Shown piece after piece: positions 56,902-64,000 of a DNA stretch of 64,000 nt. This DNA is from Fibrobacter sp. UWB10 (GTDB taxonomy: Bacteria > Fibrobacterota > Fibrobacteria > Fibrobacterales > Fibrobacteraceae): NCBI RefSeq assembly GCF_900182935.1, contig NZ_FXUE01000002.1, positions 434,001 to 498,000 on the forward strand, given 5' to 3'. Within the stretch, counting starts at the first letter, position 1. Each line of letters starts with the position of its first letter. The position numbers and the translations under genes are program-made. A model generated the notes under the pieces. The model was not told the origin of the DNA. It made no database searches and saw only the letters and a program-made list of their open reading frames with translations.

Positions 56902-56937
56902 AATGGGGGCGTGGAAAATTATAAAGAGAACTGAATT

Positions 56938-57798
56938 ATGCCAATTAATTTTTCAAAATGGACCGGGTTGGGCAACGATTTCGTGTTGCTGGAACCGGGC
57001 GTGACGCTAGATTATAGCGATAATTTCGAACAACGTGTCATTCAGCTTTGCGACCGCCGTTTCGGTATCGGTGCCGATGGCGTGGTGATTGTGACGCCGT
57101 TGGATAACGATGGTTGCCTGGTAATCGACAAGATTAGCGAAGGCCCTCTGGCAAAGCCTGTTGCAAATGGTGTTGATTTCGAAATGCGCATTTTTAATGC
57201 CGATGGTTCTGAAGCGGCCATGTGCGGTAATGCGACTCGCTGCGTGGCAAAGTACATCCGCAGTCGCGGTCTTGCAAAAGACGCCAATACTAAAGTGTTT
57301 AATCTGCACACCAAGAGCGGCTTGGTGAAGCCCACCCTTTTGGATGACGGTCGCGTGTGCGTGGACATGGGACTCCCGAGGAATTTCTTGGGCTCCATCA
57401 AGCTCACGGCCGACAGCTTCGACTTTACTGCCGAGACGGTTTCCATGGGAAATCCGCACGCGGTGATTTTCGTGGATGACATCGAAAAGATTCAGCTGGA
57501 AAAGTGGGGAAGCATCTTGGAAGTCGACAAGCAGTTCCCCGATCGCTGCAACATTGAATTTGCACAGGTGGTGACACCCACCCAAATCCGCATGCGGGTT
57601 TGGGAACGTGGTTGCGGTGTTACGATGGCTTGTGGTACGGGCAGTTGCGCAACCCTCGTTGCGGCCCAGCGCACTGGCCGCGTGGGCGTAGAAGCCGACA
57701 TCATCTTGGATGGCGGCGTTCTCCACATCAAGCACGAAGAAGGTGGCCCCGTCCTCATGACCGGCCCTGCTGAAGAAGTATTTAGAGGAGTAATTTAA
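56938..57798 (+). CDS. dapF: Diaminopimelate epimerase
   Basis: A 286-residue PLP-independent epimerase converting LL- to meso-diaminopimelate for lysine and peptidoglycan. The first half has KWTGLGNDFVLLE, DRRFGIGADGVVIV and the catalytic cysteine in AAMCGNATRCVA. The second has VSMGNPHAVIFVDD, RVWERGCGVTMACGTGSCAT (second catalytic Cys) and GGPVLMTGPAEEVFRG. It is first in a cluster with dapL, its direct pathway partner, and appears driven by a sigma-54 promoter, which would be unusual for this gene. Confidence 0.96.
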   Translation: MPINFSKWTGLGNDFVLLEPGVTLDYSDNFEQRVIQLCDRRFGIGADGVVIVTPLDNDGCLVIDKISEGPLAKPVANGVDFEMRIFNADGSEAAMCGNATRCVAKYIRSRGLAKDANTKVFNLHTKSGLVKPTLLDDGRVCVDMGLPRNFLGSIKLTADSFDFTAETVSMGNPHAVIFVDDIEKIQLEKWGSILEVDKQFPDRCNIEFAQVVTPTQIRMRVWERGCGVTMACGTGSCATLVAAQRTGRVGVEADIILDGGVLHIKHEEGGPVLMTGPAEEVFRGVI

Positions 57799-57819
57799 AT
57801 GTGTAATGTGATAAACGAT

Positions 57820-57862
57820 ACTTGGTGCTTTAGCACCTTAGTAGAGTTATCCTCTATGAGGA
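57820..57862 (+). repeat. Two-hairpin dispersed element, copy 2
   Basis: ACTT-GGTGCT-TT-AGCACC-TTAGT hairpin, GAGTTATCC, and a TCCTC-TAT-GAGGA hairpin, in the dapF-dapL gap. Compared with copy 1 (26259-26303, minus strand), the first stem shows a compensatory pair change. Confidence 0.7.
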
Positions 57863-57921
57863 AATGACAAATGAATAATCCCACATCCCACATTCCACAT
57901 CACACATCTAAAAACCAAATT

Positions 57922-59130
57922 ATGAATTCATCTATCATCAATACAAACTACGACTTGCTGCCTGGCAGCTACCTTTTCTCGACTATCGCCCAGAAAATTA
58001 AGGAATATCAGGCGAAGAAACCCGATGCTGACATTATCCGCCTGGGTATTGGCGACGTGACCACGCCCTTGATTCCGGAAGTCATCAAGGCCATGCACAA
58101 GGCCGTAGACGAAATGTCCGAAAAGGGGACCTTTCGCGGTTACGGCCCCGAACAGGGCTACGATTTCGTGCGCGAAGCAATCGTTCGTGGCGAATACACC
58201 GCCCGCGGCATCGAAATGGATCCGGACGATATCTTCGTGAGCGATGGTTCCAAATGCGATGTGGCGAATATTCAGGAGCTTTTTACAGAAAATGTAAAGA
58301 TTGCAATTCCGGACCCGGTTTACCCGGTCTATTTGGACTCCAATGTGATGGCTGGTCGTGCAGGCGTGTTGCAAAGTGACGGACATTTTTCTAAGGTGAC
58401 CTACCTTGCTTCGACCGCCGAAAACAATTTCCAGCCGGATTTGCCCAAGGAAGCGGTGCAGCTGATCTACCTTTGTAGCCCGAACAACCCGACCGGTACG
58501 GTACTCAGCCGCGAAACCTTGCAGAAGTTCGTCAACTACGCCAACGAAAATGGTGCATTGATCCTGTTCGATGGCGCCTACAACTGCTACATTCAGGATG
58601 AATCGCTGCCGCATTCCATCTTCGAAATTCCGGGTGCACGCACTTGCGCCATTGAATTCCGCAGCTTCAGTAAGACTGCCGGCTTTACGGGCGTGCGTTG
58701 TGCCTACACGGTGATCCCGCACGAACTTTCGAAACTCCGTGCTATGTGGAACCGCAGACAGTGCACCAAGTTCAACGGTGTAAGCTACGTGACGCAGCGT
58801 GCCGCCGAGGCGATTTACAGCCCGATTGGTTGGCAGCAGACCAAGGATGTCATTGCCGGTTACATGCGCACGGCGGGCGTTATCCGCAAGGAACTGACTG
58901 CCGCGGGTTACACGGTGTTCGGTGGCGAACATGCCCCGTACATCTGGTGGAAAATCGCGGATGGTGAAAAATCATTCGACTTCTTTGACCGCCTGCTTGC
59001 TACCTGCGAAGTCGTGGGTACTCCGGGTAGCGGCTTTGGCCCTTGCGGCGAAGGATACTTCCGCCTGACCGCCTTCGGTGACTACGAACGCACCTGTGAA
59101 GCCCTTAGGAGAATCAGGGAAAAACTCTAA
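57922..59130 (+). CDS. dapL: LL-diaminopimelate aminotransferase
   Basis: A 402-residue PLP enzyme converting tetrahydrodipicolinate to LL-DAP in one step, with glutamate as amino donor. ATG 57922 is chosen because it gives NTNYDLLPGSYLFSTIAQK, the family N-terminus. The earlier frame lies in low-complexity sequence. Motifs: IRLGIGDVTTPLIPEVIKAM, GTFRGYGPEQGYDFVREAI, SDGSKCDVANIQELF, DPVYPVYLDSNVM, YLCSPNNPTGTVLS, and the PLP lysine in FRSFSKTAGFTGVRCAY. With dapF it specifies the aminotransferase variant of lysine synthesis. The gap to dapF carries a two-hairpin element. Confidence 0.95.
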   Translation: MNSSIINTNYDLLPGSYLFSTIAQKIKEYQAKKPDADIIRLGIGDVTTPLIPEVIKAMHKAVDEMSEKGTFRGYGPEQGYDFVREAIVRGEYTARGIEMDPDDIFVSDGSKCDVANIQELFTENVKIAIPDPVYPVYLDSNVMAGRAGVLQSDGHFSKVTYLASTAENNFQPDLPKEAVQLIYLCSPNNPTGTVLSRETLQKFVNYANENGALILFDGAYNCYIQDESLPHSIFEIPGARTCAIEFRSFSKTAGFTGVRCAYTVIPHELSKLRAMWNRRQCTKFNGVSYVTQRAAEAIYSPIGWQQTKDVIAGYMRTAGVIRKELTAAGYTVFGGEHAPYIWWKIADGEKSFDFFDRLLATCEVVGTPGSGFGPCGEGYFRLTAFGDYERTCEALRRIREKL

Positions 59131-59153
59131 CCTCAAACCTCTTTTACTATCTT

Positions 59154-60680
59154 ATGTCCATGCCCTCTCCAATAGGTTCAGAAATCTCGGTCGTCCAGAA
59201 GATCAGTGTTGCGATCATTCACGAACGCAACGTTGAAAAGTTGCTCGAGAATGTGCTCGACATTCTGGAATCCGAACTCGGCATGCTTCGCGGAACTTTC
59301 GCGTTGCTTTTTGGCGATACGCTTAAGATTGAAGCGTCTCGCGGACTGGATGAATCCGAAAAACAGCGCGGTTTGTACCGCATGGGTGAAGGTATTACGG
59401 GCCATGTCGCTGAACGCGGCGTGAGCCATGTGATTCCTGACCTGCGCAAAGACTCCCGCTTCTTGAACCGTACGGGTAGCCGCCATTATGACTCCCAGGT
59501 GGCTTTTATTTGTGTGCCTTTGATTCACGACGGTCAGGTGATCGGAACGCTTTCGATTGACCGCCCGGTGGATGGCGCTACTGATTTAGACCGCGATGTG
59601 GCTTTGCTTGAAATCATTGCAAACATCACGGGTGATGCCGCTAACGAATGCATTGAACTGCATAACGAACACGAAGCAATGCTCGAAGAAAACCGCAAGC
59701 TTCGCGACATGCTTTCGAGCAACCCCGGCGAACTGGTGGGTAACTGCCGCGAAATGCAGCAGATTTACGAACAGGTGCGTCAGGTGGCTCCGAGCGATGC
59801 GACGGTTCTGATTCGTGGCGGTAGCGGTACGGGTAAGGAAATGATTGCCCGTGCAATTGTGAATTTGTCTGAAAGAAAGGACAAGCCTTTCATTACGCTG
59901 AACTGCGCGGCTCTGCCCGAGAACCTGGTGGAAAGCGAATTGTTCGGTCACGAAAAGGGTGCGTTTACGGGTGCGGTGAATCGCCGTATTGGTCGTGCCG
60001 AAGCTGCCGACGGGGGTACACTCTTCCTCGACGAAATTGGCGACCTTACCATGCAGACTCAAGTGAAGCTCCTGCGATTCTTGCAGGAACGTACCTTTAG
60101 CCGCGTGGGCAGTAACGAAGAACTCCATTCCGATGTGAGATTCTTGGCTGCTACGAGCCGTAACTTGGAAGAGCTGATTGCGCAGGGCAAGTTCCGCGAA
60201 GACTTGTTCTACCGCTTGAACATTTTCCCGATTACCATGCCCGATTTGGCAAAGCGCAAGTCCGACATTATCTTGCTGGCGGAGCACTTCATTGAAAAGA
60301 TGAATCTGCGCTACAACAAGAAGGTGGCCCGCCTTTCGACGACGGCGATCAACTTGCTCATGAGCTACCACTGGCCGGGTAACGTGCGTGAATTGGAAAA
60401 CTGCATGGAACGCGCGGTGCTTACCGCAAGCGACGACTGCATTCACAGCTACAACTTGCCGCCTTCGCTGCAGACAAGCCTGAGCGTCGGACCTTCTGGT
60501 GCCGTGACAACCAAGACCGCTCCGCTCGAAGTGATGATGAACAATTACGAACGTGAAATCATTACCGAGGCAATCAAGCGCAATAACGGTAACCTTTCTG
60601 CCGCAGGCCGCGATTTGGGTGTGTCTCCGCGCATGATGAATTACCGTATGAATAAACTCGGCATCAAGTCCGGGCGTTGA
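59154..60680 (+). CDS. Sigma-54-dependent activator (GAF-AAA+-Fis), NifA-like
   Basis: A 508-residue enhancer-binding protein. GAF sensor (about 15-175: LLENVLDILESELGMLRG; FICVPLIHDGQVIGTLSIDR), AAA+ domain (about 190-425) with Walker A RGGSGTGKEMIARA, the sigma-54 contact loop ELFGHEKGAFTGAV, Walker B GGTLFLDEIGDL and the arginine-finger region FREDLFYRLN, then a Fis-type helix-turn-helix (about 465-505, NLSAAGRDLGVSPRMMNYRM). The usual GESGTGKE reads GGSGTGKE here. ATG 59154 or 59160 is the start. It follows dapL by 23 bases, so it may activate its own operon. The GAF ligand is unknown. Confidence 0.92.
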   Translation: MSMPSPIGSEISVVQKISVAIIHERNVEKLLENVLDILESELGMLRGTFALLFGDTLKIEASRGLDESEKQRGLYRMGEGITGHVAERGVSHVIPDLRKDSRFLNRTGSRHYDSQVAFICVPLIHDGQVIGTLSIDRPVDGATDLDRDVALLEIIANITGDAANECIELHNEHEAMLEENRKLRDMLSSNPGELVGNCREMQQIYEQVRQVAPSDATVLIRGGSGTGKEMIARAIVNLSERKDKPFITLNCAALPENLVESELFGHEKGAFTGAVNRRIGRAEAADGGTLFLDEIGDLTMQTQVKLLRFLQERTFSRVGSNEELHSDVRFLAATSRNLEELIAQGKFREDLFYRLNIFPITMPDLAKRKSDIILLAEHFIEKMNLRYNKKVARLSTTAINLLMSYHWPGNVRELENCMERAVLTASDDCIHSYNLPPSLQTSLSVGPSGAVTTKTAPLEVMMNNYEREIITEAIKRNNGNLSAAGRDLGVSPRMMNYRMNKLGIKSGR

Positions 60681-60697
60681 CAAGGGCCAAACTAATC

Positions 60698-60705
60698 TAT
60701 ATTTA
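60698..60705 (+). promoter_or_regulatory. TATATTTA -7-type box, 4 nt before nadE
   Basis: TATATTTA is followed by GGTT and ATG 60710. TTGACA occurs at 60677-60682, 15 bases upstream of the box. No Shine-Dalgarno sequence is present, so a leaderless transcript is likely. Confidence 0.6.
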
Positions 60706-60709
60706 GGTT

Positions 60710-62653
60710 ATGTTTGGATTTTACCGATTCGCATCTGTTTGCCCGACGCTGAAAGTCGCCGATACCGCCTACAATACAGCTGAGATTATCCGCTGTGCAA
60801 CCGAGGCTATCCAAAATGACGCTGCCTTCGTGGTGTTCCCGGAGCTTTGCATTGCGGGGTATACCTGTAGTGATCTGTTCCATCAGGAACTGTTGCTTAA
60901 GAAGAGCGTAGAATCGCTTTCGAAGATTGCAGAAGCGTTTGCAACGAGCGATACGGTGATTGCGGTGGGACTCCCGCTGCGAATCTTCGGTTGCCTTTAC
61001 AACTGCGCTGCCTTTGTGCAGAAGGGTAAACTTGTGGCGGTGACGCCCAAGATTCATTTGCCGAACCAGCGTGAATTTTATGAAAAACGTCACTTTTCGA
61101 GCGGTCGCGACTTGCTTCGCGCTCCGACGACTTGCCCAGTCGAGGGCTTTGGCGATGTGCCGGTGACGAACTTCTTTACGGTTGCCGGAAAGTCTGGTGC
61201 TGAAGTTCGCGTGGGCGTGGAACTTTGCGAAGACTTGTGGACGGCGGTGCCGCCGAGCGGCGAACTTGCCCTGGCTGGCGCGAATGTGATTGTGAACCTG
61301 TCGGCAAGCGATGCCTTGGTCGGCAAGCGTGATTATCGCCGTAATCTGGTGATGAACCAGTCTGCTCGCTGCATGGCTGCCTATGTTTATTCGTCGGCGG
61401 GCGTGCATGAATCTACGACGGACATGGTCTTTAGCGGTCACTTGATGATTGCCGAGAACGGCAGCATGATTGCCGAAAGCAAGCCGTTTAGCCGCGAATC
61501 TGAAATTATTTATGCTGACATCGATGTTGAACGCCTGAACATGCAACGCTTGAGCGAAGGCTCGTTCCAGGATTTCGACAGCCGGAGCTTCTATGCGCGC
61601 GCGGCGAGTTTCGATGGCCTGCGTTCGATTGATAGCCTTAAGTACCGCTTTGTGGCGCCGATGCCGTTTGTGCCGGGCAACATCGAAACTCGCGACAAGT
61701 CCTGCACCGAGATCTTCAATATCCAATGCGCAGGACTTGCGAAGCGACTCGAAGCGTCGCATTCGAAGCGCGCGGTGATTGGCCTTTCGGGCGGCTTGGA
61801 TTCTACGCTTGCCTTGCTTGTGGTCGCAGAAACATTCAAACTCTTGAAACGCCCTGCTTCTGAAATCCTCGTGCTCACGATGCCTGGATTCGGAACGACC
61901 AAGCGCACCAAGAATAACGCTGTCACGATGGCGGAACTCTTGGGCGTGGAACTGCGCACGGTCGACATCCAAAAGGCTTGCCTGCAGCATTTTGCCGACA
62001 TCGGTCACGACCCGAAAACGCTCAATGTGACTTACGAGAATGTTCAGGCCCGCGAACGCACGCAGATTCTGATGGACATTGCCAACAGTGTAGGCGGAAT
62101 CGTTATCGGTACGGGTGACCTTTCTGAAATCGCTCTCGGCTGGAGCACTTATAATGCCGACCACATGTCCATGTATGCAGTGAACTGCGATATTCCGAAA
62201 ACGCTGGTGCGCCATGTGGTGGGCTGGTATGCCGACCATGCCGAAAGCTTTACCGCCGACAAGAAGACGGCGAAAGAACTTGCCGACGTGCTTCGCGATA
62301 TCTTGGACACGCCGGTGTCGCCGGAACTTTTGCCCGCCGATGCGAACGGCCAGATTGCACAGAAGACCGAAAGTATCTTGGGCGCTTACGAAATCCACGA
62401 CTTCTATCTGTACCACTTTGCAAAGTATGGTGCCGCTCCGCAAAAGCTCCTGTTCCTTGCGAAGTACGCCTTTGCCGGCAAGTTCAGCGACGAAGAATTG
62501 GAAAAGGCTTTAGCCGTATTCGTGCGCAGATTCTTTACGCAGCAGTTCAAACGCAGCTGCATTCCTGACGGCCCGAAGGTCGGTACGATTTCCCTGTCGC
62601 CCCGCGCCGACTGGCGCATGCCCAGTGATTCAAGCTTCAGCGATTGGATGTAG
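60710..62653 (+). CDS. nadE: Glutamine-dependent NAD+ synthetase
   Basis: A 647-residue two-domain enzyme making NAD from deamido-NAD, glutamine and ATP. The N-terminal nitrilase-type glutaminase has its catalytic triad in FPELCIAGY (Glu), TPKIHLPNQREFYEKR (Lys) and GVELCEDLW (Cys). The C-terminal synthetase domain has the ATP loop VIGLSGGLDSTLALLVV, GFGTTKRTKNNA and GTGDLSEIALGW. Length fits the long glutamine-dependent class. It lies 29 bases after the sigma-54 activator but has its own promoter box. Its end overlaps the convergent small membrane gene by 17 bases. Confidence 0.95.
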   Translation: MFGFYRFASVCPTLKVADTAYNTAEIIRCATEAIQNDAAFVVFPELCIAGYTCSDLFHQELLLKKSVESLSKIAEAFATSDTVIAVGLPLRIFGCLYNCAAFVQKGKLVAVTPKIHLPNQREFYEKRHFSSGRDLLRAPTTCPVEGFGDVPVTNFFTVAGKSGAEVRVGVELCEDLWTAVPPSGELALAGANVIVNLSASDALVGKRDYRRNLVMNQSARCMAAYVYSSAGVHESTTDMVFSGHLMIAENGSMIAESKPFSRESEIIYADIDVERLNMQRLSEGSFQDFDSRSFYARAASFDGLRSIDSLKYRFVAPMPFVPGNIETRDKSCTEIFNIQCAGLAKRLEASHSKRAVIGLSGGLDSTLALLVVAETFKLLKRPASEILVLTMPGFGTTKRTKNNAVTMAELLGVELRTVDIQKACLQHFADIGHDPKTLNVTYENVQARERTQILMDIANSVGGIVIGTGDLSEIALGWSTYNADHMSMYAVNCDIPKTLVRHVVGWYADHAESFTADKKTAKELADVLRDILDTPVSPELLPADANGQIAQKTESILGAYEIHDFYLYHFAKYGAAPQKLLFLAKYAFAGKFSDEELEKALAVFVRRFFTQQFKRSCIPDGPKVGTISLSPRADWRMPSDSSFSDWM

Positions 62654-62972
62654 GCTTCTTAGCAATAAGCTCGTCAAACGTTTTTTCGCGTTCTTCAGGC
62701 TTCTTTAGACCTAAAGCTTCGTCAAAGATATCGGATGAATCACGATAATCTACGGGTTCATCGTTAAAATATTCATCTATATAAAATGAATTGCCCCTAC
62801 CGGGGATGAATCCGAAAACTAAGCTAGTTATTGCGGAGATTGCGGTCATAATGATAAATAGAATGAACGCAAAATAATCGGCACTTATAAGAAAAAGAAA
62901 TAGCGCGAGTACAAGGTAAAGTCCTGTAAAGACTAACCACGTATATAGCCTATTTTTCATCTTATCGGTCAT
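62637..62972 (-). CDS. Small hypothetical membrane protein
   Basis: A 111-residue protein with two membrane segments near the N-terminus (about 10-25, TWLVFTGLYLVLALFLFLIS, and 32-52, FILFIIMTAISAITSLVFGF). A cytoplasmic tail rich in Asp, Glu and Arg follows (FNDEPVDYRDSSDIFDEALG; PEEREKTFDELIAKK). No family recognised. Its TATATTTA box is 4 nt before the ATG and lies beside the topoisomerase terminator. The 3' end overlaps nadE. Confidence 0.65.
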   Translation of the reverse strand: MTDKMKNRLYTWLVFTGLYLVLALFLFLISADYFAFILFIIMTAISAITSLVFGFIPGRGNSFYIDEYFNDEPVDYRDSSDIFDEALGLKKPEEREKTFDELIAKKPTSNR

Positions 62973-62976
62973 GCCT

Positions 62977-62984
62977 TAAATATA
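62977..62984 (-). promoter_or_regulatory. TATATTTA -7-type box, 4 nt before the 62972 gene
   Basis: The minus strand reads TATATTTA, AGGC, ATG. The upstream bases are the T-tract of the neighbouring terminator, so no leader with a ribosome site is possible. Confidence 0.55.
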
Positions 62985-62991
62985 AACAAAA

Positions 62992-63016
62992 AAGAAAAGC
63001 CCGCTTTCGCGGGCTT
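62992..63016 (-). terminator. Terminator after the topoisomerase gene
   Basis: AAGCCCGC-TTTC-GCGGGCTT perfect 8-bp stem; on the minus strand it is followed by TTCTTTTTTG. Confidence 0.9.
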
Positions 63017-63026
63017 GATTAAAGGC

Positions 63027-64000
63027 TTAGTCGAAGAGTTCCGGGTCGGATTCGTCGGAGCCTTCGTCTTCGCTAGAGCCGTCGTCGAAACTGTCGGGCG
63101 GAGTGATTCGGGTAGCGCGCTTCACCTTCTTGGCGGTGAACTTGCTACCCAGGGCCTTGTAGCCCTTGACTTCGGCGACTTCGGTCAGATCAAGTTCTTC
63201 CTTCTGGACTTCGCGGCCTACCTGGTATTCCATGAGTTCGCGGGCGTCTTCGGTCGCGAAGAATTCAATCATCTGCGTGTTCTTGTGGTCAGACACGAGG
63301 CTGAATTCGGTCGTCATGGGGCAGCCTTCCAAGTTGAAACGCTTGACCATGTAGTTGAAGTTGCCGCCTTCGAAGTAGAGAATCGTAAAGACTTGTTCCG
63401 GATCGAACTTGTGGACATACTTGATGCCAGTACCCACGAGAATCGGGTCGGCCATGTCGTGGACGCGGGCCGTGCCGTTTTCCTTGACAATGAGAATCTT
63501 GTCCTTTTCGCCGAATTCGCCGATGCGGTCGCCCTTCTTCTGGGTGCTGATGATGCCGGCGAGGGCGTCAAAGTAGAGTACGCGGGCGCCCAAGGTGCTC
63601 ACGCCCTTACGGACGCGCTTGATGCTCTTGACCGGGTACTTGGTCACAATGTTACCCATGGCGCCACGGCCCTTCACGTCGATAGAGCTGAAATCTACCT
63701 CGAAGTTGAGCTTGGTACGCGGACGCGGCTTCAGCGTGACTTCCACGACTTCGGCTTCACCATTCAGGTTGCTCGACATATAAAGAATCTTGCTGCCGGG
63801 CTTGCCCTTACCCATAAAGTAATCCTTGTCGCGGGTAACGCCACCCACGTTGAATCGCTTGATGTAGTAAGCGCCGTCCTTGCCGTCCTGGTGAATCACG
63901 TTGTAAATGTGGCGGTCGTCGTCCTTCTTGAACTTTTCCACGAGCAAGATGTTCTTGCCCACGAAGTCCTTGTCGCTGACTTTAACGACCTTGAAACTGC
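63027..64000 (-). CDS. DNA gyrase / topoisomerase IV subunit A, C-terminal part (5' end outside the window)
   Basis: The frame is open to the window edge, and the GTG at 63962 is internal: upstream codons continue SFKVVKVSDKDF. The visible 320 or so residues are the beta-pinwheel C-terminal domain with GKNILLVEKFKKDDDRHIYN, GAYYIKRFNVGGVTRDKDYF, VVEVTLKPRPR, GAMGNIVTKYPVKSIKR, GDRIGEFGEKDKILIV and NYMVKRFNLEGCP. This fits the topoisomerase IV/gyrase A form seen in Bacteroidota relatives. The tail is acidic (FDDGSSEDEGSDESDPELFD). The catalytic tyrosine domain lies beyond the window, so parC versus gyrA cannot be decided. Confidence 0.78.
   Translation of the reverse strand, partial: SFKVVKVSDKDFVGKNILLVEKFKKDDDRHIYNVIHQDGKDGAYYIKRFNVGGVTRDKDYFMGKGKPGSKILYMSSNLNGEAEVVEVTLKPRPRTKLNFEVDFSSIDVKGRGAMGNIVTKYPVKSIKRVRKGVSTLGARVLYFDALAGIISTQKKGDRIGEFGEKDKILIVKENGTARVHDMADPILVGTGIKYVHKFDPEQVFTILYFEGGNFNYMVKRFNLEGCPMTTEFSLVSDHKNTQMIEFFATEDARELMEYQVGREVQKEELDLTEVAEVKGYKALGSKFTAKKVKRATRITPPDSFDDGSSEDEGSDESDPELFD

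Larger units (their letters stand above)
56602..56937. other. 336-bp AT-rich regulatory region upstream of dapF
   Basis: No gene is supported; a 33-codon frame at 56708 lacks a ribosome site. It holds the nuclease promoter region on the left and, on the right, three TTTACA-N5-TGTAAA-type palindromes and a sigma-54 promoter for the dapF cluster. Confidence 0.6.

Noticed and set aside
1-64000. tRNA, rRNA or other classical RNA genes
   Set aside because: Reading all gaps of more than 60 bases on both strands I saw no cloverleaf-like sequence or rRNA segment. A tRNAscan or Infernal run would be needed to exclude less obvious RNAs.

Overview
The window is about 50% GC and densely coded. It almost certainly comes from a Fibrobacter (Fibrobacterota). 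The grounds are two lipoprotein-type proteins with FISUMP domains (Fibrobacter succinogenes major paralogous domain), poly-serine linkers in secreted proteins, a CE6-type acetyl esterase fused to a CBM6, collagen-like lipoprotein repeats, and PPi-based energy enzymes. About 50 protein genes are supported, two of them cut by the window ends. I see no rRNA, tRNA, CRISPR array, prophage or intact IS element.

Layout. 1-4.6 kb: surface and carbohydrate genes (truncated FISUMP protein, esterase-CBM6, a small outer-membrane-type protein, a TIM-barrel protein, a receiver-like protein). 4.8-16.9 kb: a mostly forward housekeeping block mixing thiL, kdsB, gatC, pcrA/uvrD, rsmD, coaD, a rhomboid protease and a PfkB kinase with type IV pilus or competence parts (pilB-like ATPase with MshEN domains, comEA-like, pilM-like, pilN/O-like). 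16.9-27.9 kb: secreted and envelope proteins, hrpB helicase, a BamA/TamA-like barrel, ppa, a radical SAM protein. 28-32.7 kb: two tandem paralogous membrane GGDEF/EAL proteins. 32.9-36.4 kb: smc. 36.5-40.1 kb: a 1204-residue collagen-like lipoprotein. 40.2-54.2 kb: EamA transporter, membrane PPase, nitroreductase, PPIase, prfB with its programmed frameshift, an unlisted 56-residue gene, PPi-dependent PFK, CotH-domain lipoprotein, aquaporin, aspS. 54.5-64 kb: FISUMP lipoprotein, Rpn-type nuclease, the dapF-dapL-enhancer-binding-protein cluster, nadE, a small membrane protein and the C-terminal part of a gyrase/topoisomerase IV subunit A.

The most interesting signals are regulatory. (1) Upstream of dapF-dapL and a GAF/AAA+/Fis sigma-54 activator lies a perfect -24/-12 sigma-54 promoter. 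It is preceded by three copies of TTTACA-N5-TGTAAA (two near-perfect, one with a mismatch) spaced by near-integral helical turns. This looks like a self-contained, probably autoregulated sigma-54 module. A second sigma-54 signature precedes aspS. (2) At least eight genes have a TAnnTTTG-like box only 4-5 nt before the start codon and no Shine-Dalgarno sequence. This suggests a Bacteroidota-like -7 element driving leaderless mRNAs. (3) Several dispersed repeat families occur: a GTCAT...ATC palindrome family, partly embedded in the hrpB reading frame, and a roughly 45-bp two-hairpin element whose two copies show a compensatory base-pair change.

Together the genes describe a Gram-negative, surface-active polysaccharide degrader. 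It appears to have type IV pili that may respond to c-di-GMP, a diaminopimelate-aminotransferase lysine/peptidoglycan route, and PPi-linked glycolysis. All functional calls come from reading motifs in the sequence; no database search was run.
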